DNA from: Prosapia bicincta
Lineage: Eukaryota > Arthropoda > Insecta > Hemiptera > Cercopidae
Assembly: GCA_036971475.1 (NCBI GenBank)
Contig: JBAIZL010000007.1
Location: 31,802,947-31,866,946 of the forward strand
Direction of reading: 5' to 3'
DNA length: 64,000 nt
Position numbers and translations under genes: made by a program. A model generated the notes under the pieces. It had not been told where the DNA came from and did not search any database. It was given only the letters and a program-made list of their open reading frames with translations. How positions within the stretch are numbered: the first letter of the stretch is position 1; the number at the start of each line of letters is the position of its first letter. This document shows positions 26,001-37,739 of this stretch, piece by piece.

Positions 26001-27253
26001 AATTTAATTTAAATTAAAAAAAATATTACTAATCTCTACATTACACATTCTTTACATTTTACAAGCTTGATTAAATATACATATTTTTTTTTTAAATTAA
26101 ATTTAAATTAACATTTATACTTTAAATTGTCCATTTATACTTAATTCCTACGACACAATTTTATCTTAATTCTTTAACAATCAAATACTGAGCTGAACAC
26201 TTCAAGCTACATATTACTTAACATATCTTCTAACAACACAATATACTTATAACTAACATTCAATCAACAATTCTTTAACAATTCTAACATATAGTAACAA
26301 TAAATCATGTTCTGGTATTTACAATTCCTTCCATAATTATTATTATTTTTTACATTTATTACAATTGGAATCCTTCCAATCCTAAGTCTGATTCAATATT
26401 TATTTAACATATATTCTCTGATACCGTGTCTGTAAATCCCAGCCTATCCGAGTCATAGTATGTCTAGATTTGGTCAAATTGGTTATAACATTTCTCTTTC
26501 CCTTATTTCTGTTTATTCCTTGTTTATTATTTATCTCATATTTATTTTGCTTTTAGCTTCATCTAACTCTCAGTTCTAAGTTAGTATTTTATCTCCCCTT
26601 CCAATCTCACATCCAGTTCAATTATTTTCTTATATCATTTCAGTTTATTTTGTATGAAGTTTAACATCTAATATTTTTAAAGGTTGCAATTTCATATCCT
26701 CTATTTGATCATATCTACAGTTCCTTCGATTACACTATTCCTATATCAACGAATATAAATTTTGTTTTAATACTTATTTATCAACGCAGATTCTCCCTTA
26801 CAATACGACGAAGTTTAAATACACAATTACCATATTTTTATTACAACGATGCTTTAATATTTATTATCATAGATTCATATTTCTTTTATAATATATAATA
26901 TATACGACGAAGTTCCATTATTTATCAACGAAGACTCTCCCTTACAATACGACGAAGTTTAAATATACATAATTTTATCTTTATTCATTATTCGACGAAG
27001 TTTCTAATAAATTATCATAGATATAGTTACCATCCCTTAAAACTTATCTCCTGCTAACGTTTTCTTATACACATAATCACCTAGAGTTTATTCATATTGC
27101 TTCCTTCATCTATATTTAATATCTCCCTTCCTATTTTATTATTATTTTCCTTTTCCAGTTCTCCTTGATACATGTCATTTTACTGCCTGTGTCTATTAAT
27201 GCCTGTAAACTTGTTTCCTCTATTTAATTTCTATTCCTGGGTTTCCTATGGTC

Positions 27254-28186
27254 TTAGTTTTCCGATTGACTGTGGGCAAGCTGCTCTTTTCTTGTCCCCA
27301 CGCCTGTCCTTGCCTTAACACCGTTTACATCTCCCTTGTATCTTTCATCTGCTTCATAAGTTCTATTTTCTGTGTTTCTCTCATATTTAAATTCCATTTC
27401 CCATTTTCCACACTTGAGTTGTGCCTCCACATCCATTAACATATCCGTACCTATGATCATTTCTCTCAATAAGCTTTGTACCACTAAGCATTGAGACGGA
27501 TATTTAACTCCTCCTCTTTCTCCTATTACCATTTTCATTTTATTAATCTTTTCAATTTTCTTATTAGTTGCGGTTTGAATTGTTAAATTTTTTATTTGCA
27601 GTACCTCCATCTTTCCTACTTCATTTCTTAATTTTAACTCTCCTACTTCTTCTGTGTTTTTCTTTGTTATATATTCGACTTTCTCTATCTCTTTTTTATT
27701 AATTTCTATCTCATCAGCTATTATTTCATTTGTTTTCTCAAAATTTTCCTTAATCTCCTCTAATTCTCCATCTTTCTCCTCTAAGTCTCTTCTCTCATCC
27801 TCTACTACAGCATTATTCTTTTTTCTCCACTGTTCCCTCATATCCTCTATCATTCTCTTATTTTCCTCCCTTATTTCCTGTGTTATGAATTTGAAATCTT
27901 CCTTCATCTCTCTCATTTCGTCTCTATTTTCCTCTAATTTTTTGTTTATTTCGTTTATATTCTCTTTTAATTCCTTTTTTAATTCTCTCATATCCTCCTT
28001 CATTTCCTCTCTCCCTTTTAGACTCATTTCCATGAGAGATCTCATCATTTCCCTCAATTCTTCATTCTCATTATTTCCCCGTTTTTTTTGTTGGGTTTGC
28101 ATAGGTAGTAGTCCCCTAGCTTCTTCTACCTCAATGTTTCCTATTGGCATATCTGTGCCTTCCATTTTTATTTCTTTCATTTCCAA
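27254..28186 (-). CDS. gag-like coiled-coil protein with truncated retropepsin tail, unit 1
   Basis: This 310-residue ORF lies between the leader (28187-28439) and a long non-coding tail. Residues about 25-200 are Glu/Lys/Arg/Met-rich with heptad-like spacing (MREMKEDF, IREENKRMIEDM), predicting a long coiled coil in place of a normal capsid fold. Residues about 200-280 (NLTIQTATNKKIEKINK, then QCLVVQSLLREMIIGTDML) match the second half of a retroviral-type aspartic protease up to the IIGTD flap strand. The catalytic DTG half is absent, so the protease cannot be active. The family normally assembles retrotransposon particles. With no pol gene, this copy would depend on a helper element. Whether the coiled-coil part is a true gag is inferred from position. 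Confidence 0.75.
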   Translation of the reverse strand: MEMKEIKMEGTDMPIGNIEVEEARGLLPMQTQQKKRGNNENEELREMMRSLMEMSLKGREEMKEDMRELKKELKENINEINKKLEENRDEMREMKEDFKFITQEIREENKRMIEDMREQWRKKNNAVVEDERRDLEEKDGELEEIKENFEKTNEIIADEIEINKKEIEKVEYITKKNTEEVGELKLRNEVGKMEVLQIKNLTIQTATNKKIEKINKMKMVIGERGGVKYPSQCLVVQSLLREMIIGTDMLMDVEAQLKCGKWEMEFKYERNTENRTYEADERYKGDVNGVKARTGVGTRKEQLAHSQSEN

Positions 28187-28439
28187 AATTGTCCCTTTTT
28201 CCTAGTCCCCTACAACTACCAGCTCGCCTATATTTTTTCTTTTTTTTAGCTGTAAGTAAACTTATTATACAAACATAAACAATTTTTATATATACTATAA
28301 ACCTAGCCTTGATTCTATTCAACTCAGTGTTTAATTTTACAAAATTTTTTCTAAATCTATTTCCAGTTCAAATGTTTTTCATATAAAAAGTTCTAAATTA
28401 ATTTTGTTTCAAAATCTCTCTAAATAAATTTTATCGAGC

Positions 28440-28457
28440 TCCCACGTTGTTGCGCCA
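28440..28457 (-). promoter_or_regulatory. Primer-binding site, unit 1
   Basis: The minus strand reads TGGCGCAACAACGTGGGA, two bases after the TTTACA end of LTR 2. It resembles the TGGCGCCCAACGTGGGG-type site complementary to tRNA-Lys used by several metaviruses. The exact tRNA is an inference. Confidence 0.65.
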
Positions 28458-28459
28458 AA

Positions 28460-29960
28460 TGTAAAGTTATTTTTATAACACACAACACAACTCAGGCATT
28501 TGTAATTTAAATTCTTTATTACAATTATTTATTAATTCAACAAGTAAACAATTAATACAATAAACAGAACAAAAATGAACTTAACAACTTTTAACATAAT
28601 ATACTAACTCTTTTTTCTTTTAATTTTAGAGTTACACAATTTTAATACCCTTGGCTAGTTTAAGATCTCTTGATATCTCGGGGTTATAGCATGGGCTATA
28701 TTTTTTTTTTTTATTCTTAGGTTAATTAAATAAATTTTGAACAAACAATATTAAATTTTGAAATTAGCTTTAATAAATATTTTCCGGATGGAAATACTTT
28801 AATTTTGAATATACTAAAAAGGCTAAACTATTTGAACTGGATTATTTCTTATTACTTACTATTAATTAACTACAAGATATTCTAATGTACAAATTTAACT
28901 TCTCTATTATCTTAAAAGTCCACTAAAATTGGTTTTTATAGCGCTAATAACGTATCAAATATCGAAATTTCAGTTAGCTTACGTAAGATTCCGTTCTCTC
29001 CAAATTTGACTTTTTACACACTTAAATTCGTTCTATTTACTTCACTTTATATTAACACAGTATTACATTTTGTAATTCACTTCTCCTTAATTTAAGTTGG
29101 CCAATCTTCTTAACAAAACGGTATAATTTAGACGAACTCTTTCCAAATAAATAGAATTTTGACTGCACAGCAAGGTCTGCTTCCTCTAGTAGCGTCACCC
29201 ACGCTATCTCCACTCAACTAACGCGTCCTTTTTACTTTTAGCACCGTTAACGAAAAAAATATGGCCGCCTTCTTCTTAAAAAAAAACACATATGGGTTAT
29301 AATTTAGTTCGATTTCTTTCCACTAGACTTTACATCAGACTTACTTTCTTCTGTTTTTACAGCTGATGTTTCCTTGACTTTCACACATGTTAATGTCAAC
29401 GAACTATTTTCACCGTTTTACAGCTGATGCGTCCACAATGAGCTTGTTTAGAATGGCGTTTTAACTTGGTTAAACCTGGTTGAAACTTACTGTTTTAATT
29501 TCCTATCCTCAACAAACCTTCCAGTGTTTATTTTATTAATATTATTAGTGTGTGAAGTGTCTTTGTTTTTTACTTTTGAAATAGTTCTGAATTGTGTGTG
29601 TTTTGCTTGGTCTTTCATAAACATAACCTTTCAATTTTCTTTTGTTTACAAACGTGTTCACTTTCTCCTTCAAGTAATTACTTAGCCCTATGTTCCTACA
29701 GTTTACAAATTTGTTTACACATAACCATTATTAGATTATCTTATTTTAATTTATGTGTTAGGTTATTTGATATAACAAATTTCCTAATACATTTCCAGTT
29801 CAAAAACCTTGTTTACAATTCTATGCTTTTACCTAAATTTAGTTTTCATTTAACCTAACCAATATCTTAATGAATTTCTTCCTAAATTTTGAGTGAGTTA
29901 TTTCTCATCTATTTTCCAATTCTTAAATAATATTATATAGCCCATTCTATAAATGTTACA
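28460..29960 (-). repeat. LTR 2 (shared between units)
   Basis: 1501 bp, TGTAAAG...TGTTACA as read on the plus strand. It is flanked by the primer-binding site on the left and by the polypurine tract of unit 2 (29961-29969) on the right, as expected for the central LTR of a tandem pair. Confidence 0.85.
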
Positions 29961-31222
29961 ATGTCCCCTAATTTAATTTAAATTAAAAAAAATATTACTA
30001 ATCTCTACATTACACATTCTTTACATTTTACAAGCTTGATTAAATATACATATTTTTTTTTAAAATTAAATTTAAATTAACATTTATACTTTAAATTGTC
30101 CATTTATACTTAATTCCTACGACACAATTTTATCTTAATTCTTTAACAATCAAATACTGAGCTGAACACTTCAAGCTACATATTACTTAACATATCTTCT
30201 AACAACACAATATACTTATAACTAACATTCAATCAACAATTCTTTAACAATTCTAACATATAGTAACAATAAATCATGTTCTGGTATTTACAATTCCTTC
30301 CATAATTATTATTATTTTTTACATTTATTACAATTGGAATCCTTCCAATCCTAAGTCTGATTCAATATTTATTTAACATATATTCTCTGATACCATGTCT
30401 GTAAATCCCAGCCTATCCGAGTCATAGTATGTCTAGATTTGGTCAAATTGGTTATAACATTTCTCTTTCCCTTATTTCTGTTTATTCCTTGTTTATTATT
30501 TATCTCATATTTATTTTGCTTTTAGCTTCATCTAACTCTCAGTTCTAAGTTAGTATTTTATCTCCCCTTCCAATCTCACATCCAGTTCAATTATTTTCTT
30601 ATATCATTTCAGTTTATTTTGTATGAAGTTTAACATCTAATATTTTTAAAGGTTGCAATTTCATATCCTCTATTTGATCATATCTACAGTTCCTTCGATT
30701 ACACTATTCCTATATCAACGAATATAAATTTTGTTTTAATACTTATTTATCAACGCAGATTCTCCCTTACAATACGACGAAGTTTAAATACACAATTACC
30801 ATATTTTTATTACAACGATGCTTTAATATTTATTATCATAGATTCATATTTCTTTTATAATATATAATATATACGACGAAGTTCCATTATTTATCAACGA
30901 AGACTCTCCCTTACAATACGACGAAGTTTAAATATACATAATTTTATCTTTATTCATTATTCGACGAAGTTTCTAATAAATTATCATAGATATAGTTACC
31001 ATCCCTTAAAACTTATCTCCTGCTAACGTTTTCTTATACACATAATCACCTAGAGTTTATTCATATTGCTTCCTTCATCTATATTTAATATCTCCCTTCC
31101 TATTTTATTATTATTTTCCTTTTCCAGTTCTCCTTGATACATGTCATTTTACTGCCTGTGTCTATTAATGCCTGTAAACTTGTTTCCTCTATTTAATTTC
31201 TATTCCTGGGTTTCCTATGGTC

Positions 31223-32155
31223 TTAGTTTTCCGATTGACTGTGGGCAAGCTGCTCTTTTCTTGTCCCCACGCCTGTCCTGGCCTTAACACCGTTTACATC
31301 TCCCTTGTATCTTTCATCTGCTTCATAAGTTCTATTTTCTGTGTTTCTCTCATATTTAAATTCCATTTCCCATTTTCCACACTTGAGTTGTGCCTCCACA
31401 TCCATTAACATATCCGTACCTATGATCATTTCTCTCAATAAGCTTTGTACCACTAAGCATTGAGACGGATATTTAACTCCTCCTCTTTCTCCTATTACCA
31501 TTTTCATTTTATTAATCTTTTCAATTTTCTTATTAGTTGCGGTTTGAATTGTTAAATTTTTTATTTGCAGTACCTCCATCTTTCCTACTTCATTTCTTAA
31601 TTTTAACTCTCCTACTTCTTCTGTGTTTTTCTTTGTTATATATTCGACTTTCTCTATCTCTTTTTTATTAATTTCTATCTCATCAGCTATTATTTCATTT
31701 GTTTTCTCAAAATTTTCCTTAATCTCCTCTAATTCTCCATCTTTCTCCTCTAAGTCTCTTCTCTCATCCTCTACTACAGCATTATTCTTTTTTCTCCACT
31801 GTTCCCTCATATCCTCTATCATTCTCTTATTTTCCTCCCTTATTTCCTGTGTTATGAATTTGAAATCTTCCTTCATCTCTCTCATTTCGTCTCTATTTTC
31901 CTCTAATTTTTTGTTTATTTCGTTTATATTCTCTTTTAATTCCTTTTTTAATTCTCTCATATCCTCCTTCATTTCCTCTCTCCCTTTTAGACTCATTTCC
32001 ATGAGAGATCTCATCATTTCCCTCAATTCTTCATTCTCATTATTTCCCCGTTTTTTTTGTTGGGTTTGCATAGGTAGTAGTCCCCTAGCTTCTTCTACCT
32101 CAATGTTTCCTATTGGCATATCTGTGCCTTCCATTTTTATTTCTTTCATTTCCAA
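31223..32155 (-). CDS. gag-like coiled-coil protein with truncated retropepsin tail, unit 2
   Basis: The predicted protein is identical in all 310 residues to the one at 27254-28186. It has the same coiled-coil region and the same protease remnant lacking the DTG half. The two DNA units differ only at scattered single bases and homopolymer lengths. Examples are 26436 G against 30395 A, 27310 T against 31279 G, and a one-base T-run difference near 25600 and 29570. This indicates a very recent duplication, gene conversion or an assembly effect. Confidence 0.75.
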   Translation of the reverse strand: MEMKEIKMEGTDMPIGNIEVEEARGLLPMQTQQKKRGNNENEELREMMRSLMEMSLKGREEMKEDMRELKKELKENINEINKKLEENRDEMREMKEDFKFITQEIREENKRMIEDMREQWRKKNNAVVEDERRDLEEKDGELEEIKENFEKTNEIIADEIEINKKEIEKVEYITKKNTEEVGELKLRNEVGKMEVLQIKNLTIQTATNKKIEKINKMKMVIGERGGVKYPSQCLVVQSLLREMIIGTDMLMDVEAQLKCGKWEMEFKYERNTENRTYEADERYKGDVNGVKARTGVGTRKEQLAHSQSEN

Positions 32156-32408
32156 AATTGTCCCTTTTTCCTAGTCCCCTACAACTACCAGCTCGCCTAT
32201 ATTTTTTCTTTTTTTTAGCTGTAAGTAAACTTATTATACAAACATAAACAATTTTTATATATACTATAAACCTAGCCTTGATTCTATTCAACTCAGTGTT
32301 TAATTTTACAAAATTTTTTCTAAATCTATTTCCAGTTCAAATGTTTTTCATATAAAAAGTTCTAAATTAATTTTGTTTCAAAATCTCTCTAAATAAATTT
32401 TATCGAGC

Positions 32409-32426
32409 TCCCACGTTGTTGCGCCA
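32409..32426 (-). promoter_or_regulatory. Primer-binding site, unit 2
   Basis: Same sequence and position as in unit 1, two bases from the end of LTR 3. Confidence 0.65.
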
Positions 32427-32428
32427 AA

Positions 32429-33925
32429 TGTAAAGTTATTTTTATAACACACAACACAACTCAGGCATTTGTAATTTAAATTCTTTATTACAATTATTTA
32501 TTAATTCAACAAGTAAACAATTAACACAATAAACAGAACAAAAATGAACTTAACAACTTTTAACATAATATACTAACTCTTTTTTCTTTTAATTTTAGAG
32601 TTACACAATTTTAATACCCTTGGCTAGTTTAAGATCTCTTGATATCTCGGGGTTATAGCATGGGCTATATTTTTTTTTTTATTCTTAGGTTAATTAAATA
32701 AATTTTGAACAAACAATATTAAATTTTGAAATTAGCTTTAATAAATATTTTCCGGATGGAAATACTTTAATTTTGAATATACTAAAAAGGCTAAACTATT
32801 TGAACTGGATTATTTCTTATTACTTACTATTAATTAACTACAAGATATTCTAATGTACAAATTTAACTTCTCTATTATCTTAAAAGTCCACTAAAATTGG
32901 TTTTTATAGCGCTAATAACGTATCAAATATCGAAATTTCAGTTAGCTTACGTAAGATTCCGTTCTCTCCAAATTTGACTTTTTACACACTTAAATTCGTT
33001 CTATTTACTTCACTTTATATTAACACAGTATTACATTTTGTAATTCACTTCTCCTTAATTTAAGTTGGCCAATCTTCTTAACAAAACGGTATAATTTAGA
33101 CGAACTCTTTCCAAATAAATAGAATTTTGACTGCACAGCAAGGTCTGCTTCCTCTAGTAGCGTCACCCACGCTATCTCCACTCAACTAACGCGTCCTTTT
33201 TACTTTTAGCACCGTTAACGAAAAAAATATGGCCGCCTTCTTCTTAAAAAAAAACACATATGGGTTATAATTTAGTTCGATTTCTTTCCACTAGACTTTA
33301 CATCAGACTTACTTTCTTCTGTTTTTACAGCTGATGTTTCCTTGACTTTCACACATGTTAATGTCAACGAACTATTTTCACCGTTTTACAGCTGATGCGT
33401 CCACAATGAGCTTGTTTAGAATGGCGTTTTAACTTGGTTAAACCTGGTTGAAACTTACTGTTTTAATTTCCTATCCTCAACAAACCTTCCAGTGTTTATT
33501 TTATTAATATTATTAGTGTGTGAAGTGTCTTTGTTTTTTACTTTTGAAATAGTTCTGAATTGTGTGTGTTTTGCTTGGTCTTTCATAAACATAACCTTTC
33601 AATTTTCTTTTGTTTACAAACGTGTTCACTTTCTCCTTCAAGTAATTACTTAGCCCTATGTTCCTACAGTTTACAAATTTGTTTACACATAACCATTATT
33701 AGATTATCTTATTTTAATTTATGTGTTAGGTTATTTGATATAACAAATTTCCTAATACATTTCCAGTTCAAAAACCTTGTTTACAATTCTATGCTTTTAC
33801 CTAAATTTAGTTTTCATTTAACCTAACCAATATCTTAATGAATTTCTTCCTAAATTTTGAGTGAGTTATTTCTCATCTATTTTCCAATTCTTAAATAATA
33901 TTATATAGCCCATTCTATAAATGTT

Positions 33926-33928
<3 letters not shown>
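32429..33928 (-). repeat. LTR 3 (outer right)
   Basis: 1500 bp, complete from TGTAAAG to TGTTACA. It stops exactly at the LTR end and is followed directly by (TA)n and Helitron copy 2. This end point confirms the LTR boundaries used for the other copies. Confidence 0.85.
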
Positions 33929-33972
<44 letters not shown>

Positions 33973-34446
33973 GAATGTTTGTATGTATGTACAAGCCTTA
34001 TGTATTACTAAACCACTGATTCGATCACCATGAAAATTTGGGAAAATGTTGAATACATTACTGGGAAGGTTTCTGGCATAGTACGTCTCAGGGGCAAAGC
34101 CAGGAAGCACAGGGGGCACGTGACCACCCCAACCAATTAATTTCAGTAGAAAAATATAAACTTATTATATTACGCTAGGTTTTTAGCAAAACAGCTTCGC
34201 GACGACATAACAATATTTTTAAACAAATCATTTTCAGGTGCCAAAATAACAAAATATTATTTTCTATCTAATCTTTTCATTTAAATCATTCCAAATTTTA
34301 GTTTCTAAGCATCATTCAACAAATTTAAATTATTTATCAACACATTAACAATTAATATTGTTAATAAAATGCTAAATTAAGTTCAGTTAATGTTAACACG
34401 ACATTCATTGACTTTTTGGCGGTACGAAGTTCGCCAGGTCAGCTAG
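33929..34446 (+). mobile_element. Short non-autonomous Helitron, copy 2, with expanded (TA)n at its 5' end
   Basis: The 3' end is GGCGGTACGAAGTTCGCC, then AGGTCAGCTAG followed by T, fitting the Helitron hairpin and CTRR rule. The body aligns with copy 1 (ATGTACAAGCCTTATG, ACCACTGATTCGATCACCAT, GGGAAGGTTTCTGGC...GACATAAC, GTGCCAAAATA). The 5' TC cannot be placed because of the (TA)n run at 33929-33969. An insert of about 125 bp (34079-34203) interrupts it relative to copy 1. Confidence 0.78.
34079..34203 (+). mobile_element. Insert in Helitron 2 resembling a hAT terminal end
   Basis: The segment is absent from Helitron copy 1. It contains CAGGGGCAAAGCCAGGA, which resembles the 'CAGGGGCGTAGC.AGG' type ends of some hAT transposons. 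No matching opposite terminus or clear 8-bp duplication was found, so the class is tentative. Confidence 0.4.
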
Positions 34447-36370
34447 TAATAAATAATAATAATTTCTTCAATACGATAATATCTACCTCATTGTTATATT
34501 ATATGTTCATATTAAATGAAGTCCATACATGTAGTCCATAAACGTTACAAATACCTTCTAAAGTTGTATAAACCATTCGGAAATATCTGTTTTATAATTT
34601 CCATTTCCCCCCCCCCTTAAAGTGTGAGACCGATTTGGACGTTGTATCAGGTAACTTATCATTCGATGCTCTCTTTTCCCCCACACAGTTACAGCATGCA
34701 TATACTTTAAGTTGACTTTCTCAGTTGGTCATATTACCGGAACGTAAAAAGTAACCCGCAATCAGTCCAGCTGTGTCGTGGACGAAGAAGGAAATTAGGA
34801 CGCAAACGAGTTTCTAAATATTTAACGTGCGAGAAACGACGCTACAAAGCTGAAACACCTGGAACATTAGTACAAATTAGCTAGGAAAGAGGCTCGTTTT
34901 ATCTGCCAACGTGACTCCAAGAAGTAATTTTAAATTTCAGCTGTACAGAGAACTGTAGATGAAGGCAAGACACTTTAAATGTGCTTTAAATTGCTCTTCT
35001 GCAAGTTATGTTCTATGACATTTTTAAGGTCCACTAAGTTTTGACGCACGTATATGGCAGACACTGAAACAGGTGTTCGGAGATCAAATATTTATATGAA
35101 ACATTATTTATCGTGGAAACGGAATCACACAAATGTTTAAAGTCATTTTCCTTAAACGGTTACTTTAACACGTCCAGCGTGTTGTGAGGGATATCGATCG
35201 ATAACTAGGAATAAGTTGTTGATGTATTTTACCTTGTTTAGAAAATTGTTTTTTGTAATTTTAAAACTATCAGTGAAGCAAGACTCTTATCGCGTATAGA
35301 AGATAGAGTTCGGGTTAAGAATATTGACGTAACTAGCGTTGGTGAGTAATTCTCAAAGAGTTCATTTAAAAATTATACTTCGACAAATCCACTTTCTTCA
35401 ACTTTAGAACTGTATAACTCAGAAGGAGTTGTGTTGCCGATGATATTTTATCTCTTAGTTTGTCTGTGTGATTTACGGATTAGGTTGTCAATTATTGTTT
35501 GAAAAGGGTATAAAATTTGGATTGGATATTTTTGTGGATATAAGGCGACATCAGTTGGACACTTATCGCCTTAAGGATAAAAAAAGCCTGCAAACACTGA
35601 ACAGGTAGTGCATTCATCCCGTCTCTCCTTGCGTTCACATATCCCCTTCATCCCTTTCCCCTTAGAACTCCCATGATTTCCTTCTTTGCTCGACTAAATG
35701 GATATCAACCGAGTATTTCGTAACACTCTCAGTACCCTCAGAGGTAATACGGTAATAAGTACCCTCAGACTCTCTGACAAGGGTCAAAGGGATTTGATAG
35801 GATTTCAAGGTACTAGGTAATCTCTGACCTATTCACCACTCTCAAATTATAACACTTAAATTTAATTATTAGTGATATGATCCCTATTTGTATTATTTCT
35901 GTATATTTTATGAAAGTTATTTACTTTGTTTCTAATTTTAGAACCATTTTTTTGTCAAAAAGAGTTAATCTGTAAGTAAATAGTAACCAAAAAATTGTAT
36001 TTAATAACATTGAAGTCAAATGGAACGATCCCTATCTGTGTTATTTCTGTCTGTTTTCATACAGTTATATATTTTAGTTTTTAATTTTAAAATCTTTATT
36101 TTTGTTAAAAATCCTTCACCTGTAAGTAAATTATAAAGAAAACAATAAATATTTATTTAAAACATTAAAGTCATGTTTGAGATAAAAACTTTTATAACAA
36201 GTATTTTGTAATGGTTTAACAACAAATAATATCGAATATAAGCAAACAGGAAAGGTAACTACAAGGGAAGCAAATACAGAAAAGATAGCTAAAGATAAGC
36301 GTAAATACAGAGAAGAAAGTTTCAGGAAAGGTAATACAAAGAAATTAAATATGGAACGAATATGGAACAA
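34447..36370. other. Intron DNA, no gene recognised
   Basis: A poly-C run is present at 34606-34617. 34740-34990 is less AT-rich but has no supported exon. Nothing else was recognised. Confidence 0.45.
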
Positions 36371-36780
36371 TTGCATGGAAGATAAGAAAGATAACTACAA
36401 GGGAAAGTAATTACAGAAAAGGTAACAAAAAAGGTAAATACAAAGAGCAAAAATGAAATAGTATTACAAGTAAATCTAATTATAAGGTAATTAATTACAT
36501 GGAAGATAAGAAAGATAACTTCAAGGGAAATTAATTACAGAAAAGATAACAAAAAAGGTAAATACAAAGAGCAAAAATTAAATGGTATTACAAGTAAATC
36601 TAATTATAAGGTAATCAATTGCATGGAAGATGAGAATGATAACTTCAAGGGAAATTAATTACAGAAAAGGTAACAAAAAAGGTAAATACAAAGAGCAAAA
36701 ATTAAATGGTATTACAAGTAAATATAATTATAAGGTAATCAATTGCATGGAAGATAAGAAAGGTTAGAAGGCAAAATAAA
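36371..36780. repeat. 124-bp tandem repeat, about three units
   Basis: The phrase 'CATGGAAGATAAGAAAG' recurs at 36374, 36498, 36622 and 36746, exactly 124 bp apart. The AG/AA-rich unit contains 'TTAATTACAGAAAAG.TAACAAAAAAGGTAAATACAAAGAGC'. Related but irregular purine-rich sequence extends on both sides (36235-36910). Confidence 0.9.
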
Positions 36781-37739
36781 GGGAAAGGTAGAAAGGAATT
36801 ATCTTTACGTTAAAAAATAGAGTAACTACAGGGAAGTAACTATTGGGAAAATTATTTACGGGGCTGATAGTTGCATGGAAGATATTTTCAGAAAAGGTAG
36901 CTACAAGAAAAATAAATCACGTTTATTTCTGTAAGGCCACGTTTTGCATCATTGTTTGTTATCTCCTTTCTTAAATGACCATTGATAAAATATGAAAAAT
37001 GTAAACTGAGAGTGAACATTGTTCAGTTGATTTTTTCATCAGAGAAATCTACTAAAATAATGATTTAACTAGGTTTTTACTTCAGTCGTCAATACCAGAT
37101 ATTCACTTTTTTCAGAATGAATTGTATACATTTCATTCGTCAAGCTTCTATTTCTAGTATTATTCTAGGATATTATTCAATTTGTCGATCGCCTAGGAAG
37201 GATATTGTAAGACTCACGGCCTCGAGATATATAGCAGGATTGTGTCTCATGTATCCGGTACACATGCGTACATAAAGTAAACTTTCTCCAATAGGGGTCA
37301 TAGAGTCTACCCGTTACGAAAGGATAGCCGAAACCACTCACTAGTGAGAAAAATAAGGAGCGGTAACAAAGAAGAAATAGAAGTAACACTAAGGAAAAGA
37401 ATTAAAGGTTCCTTGGTAGTGGTAGTAGGAAGTTATGGTTCGCCTAGTCAGGACACTTGCTAACTACCCCAGGCAACAAAGGAAATTTGCTAAAAAAATG
37501 CTTTAGTTCTGGAAGTTGGTACAGTTGTGTAGGGGCCTGTCCTAAACAAGATACAAAAAGTCCCCGGTGGTCGCAGGTGAGCGTTGTGGAAAGGAGCGGC
37601 TTTTAGGCGTATGTTTTTCAGTTTTTGTCAAATATGGAGAATATTAGTTGCATCAAGATATGTGTTATATACTAAATTAAAGTAATTAAAATTTGCTACA
37701 AGGTTGATCATATAACGTTTTCTTTACGAACAATGGTTT
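36781..37739. other. Intron DNA, no gene recognised
   Basis: The stretch at 37177-37620 is less AT-rich. The frames in it carry no recognisable domain. Confidence 0.4.

Larger units (their letters stand above)
24491..33928 (-). mobile_element. Tandem array of a non-autonomous LTR retrotransposon (LTR-int-LTR-int-LTR)
   Basis: Two almost identical 3.97-kb units (period 3969 then 3968 bp) plus a third LTR form a three-LTR array read on the minus strand. Each LTR is about 1.5 kb with TGTAA...TTACA ends. Each internal region is about 2468 bp. Next to one LTR is a primer-binding site resembling the TGGCGC...AACGTGGG lysine-type site. Next to the other is a polypurine tract (AGGGGACAT). The only ORF is gag-like with a protease tail; there is no reverse transcriptase, RNase H or integrase. 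Such arrays arise by recombination between LTRs of neighbouring or circular copies. An assembly duplication must also be considered. Confidence 0.85.

Noticed and set aside
27654..28205. 183-codon plus-strand Ser/Phe/Ile-rich frame (and its copy at 31623-32174)
   Set aside because: It is the antisense shadow of the Glu/Lys-rich gag-like ORF on the minus strand.
24491..33928. A simple tandem-duplicated host gene or satellite with 3.97-kb period
   Set aside because: TG...CA-type LTR ends, a primer-binding site, a polypurine tract and an array end exactly at an LTR boundary identify an LTR retrotransposon.
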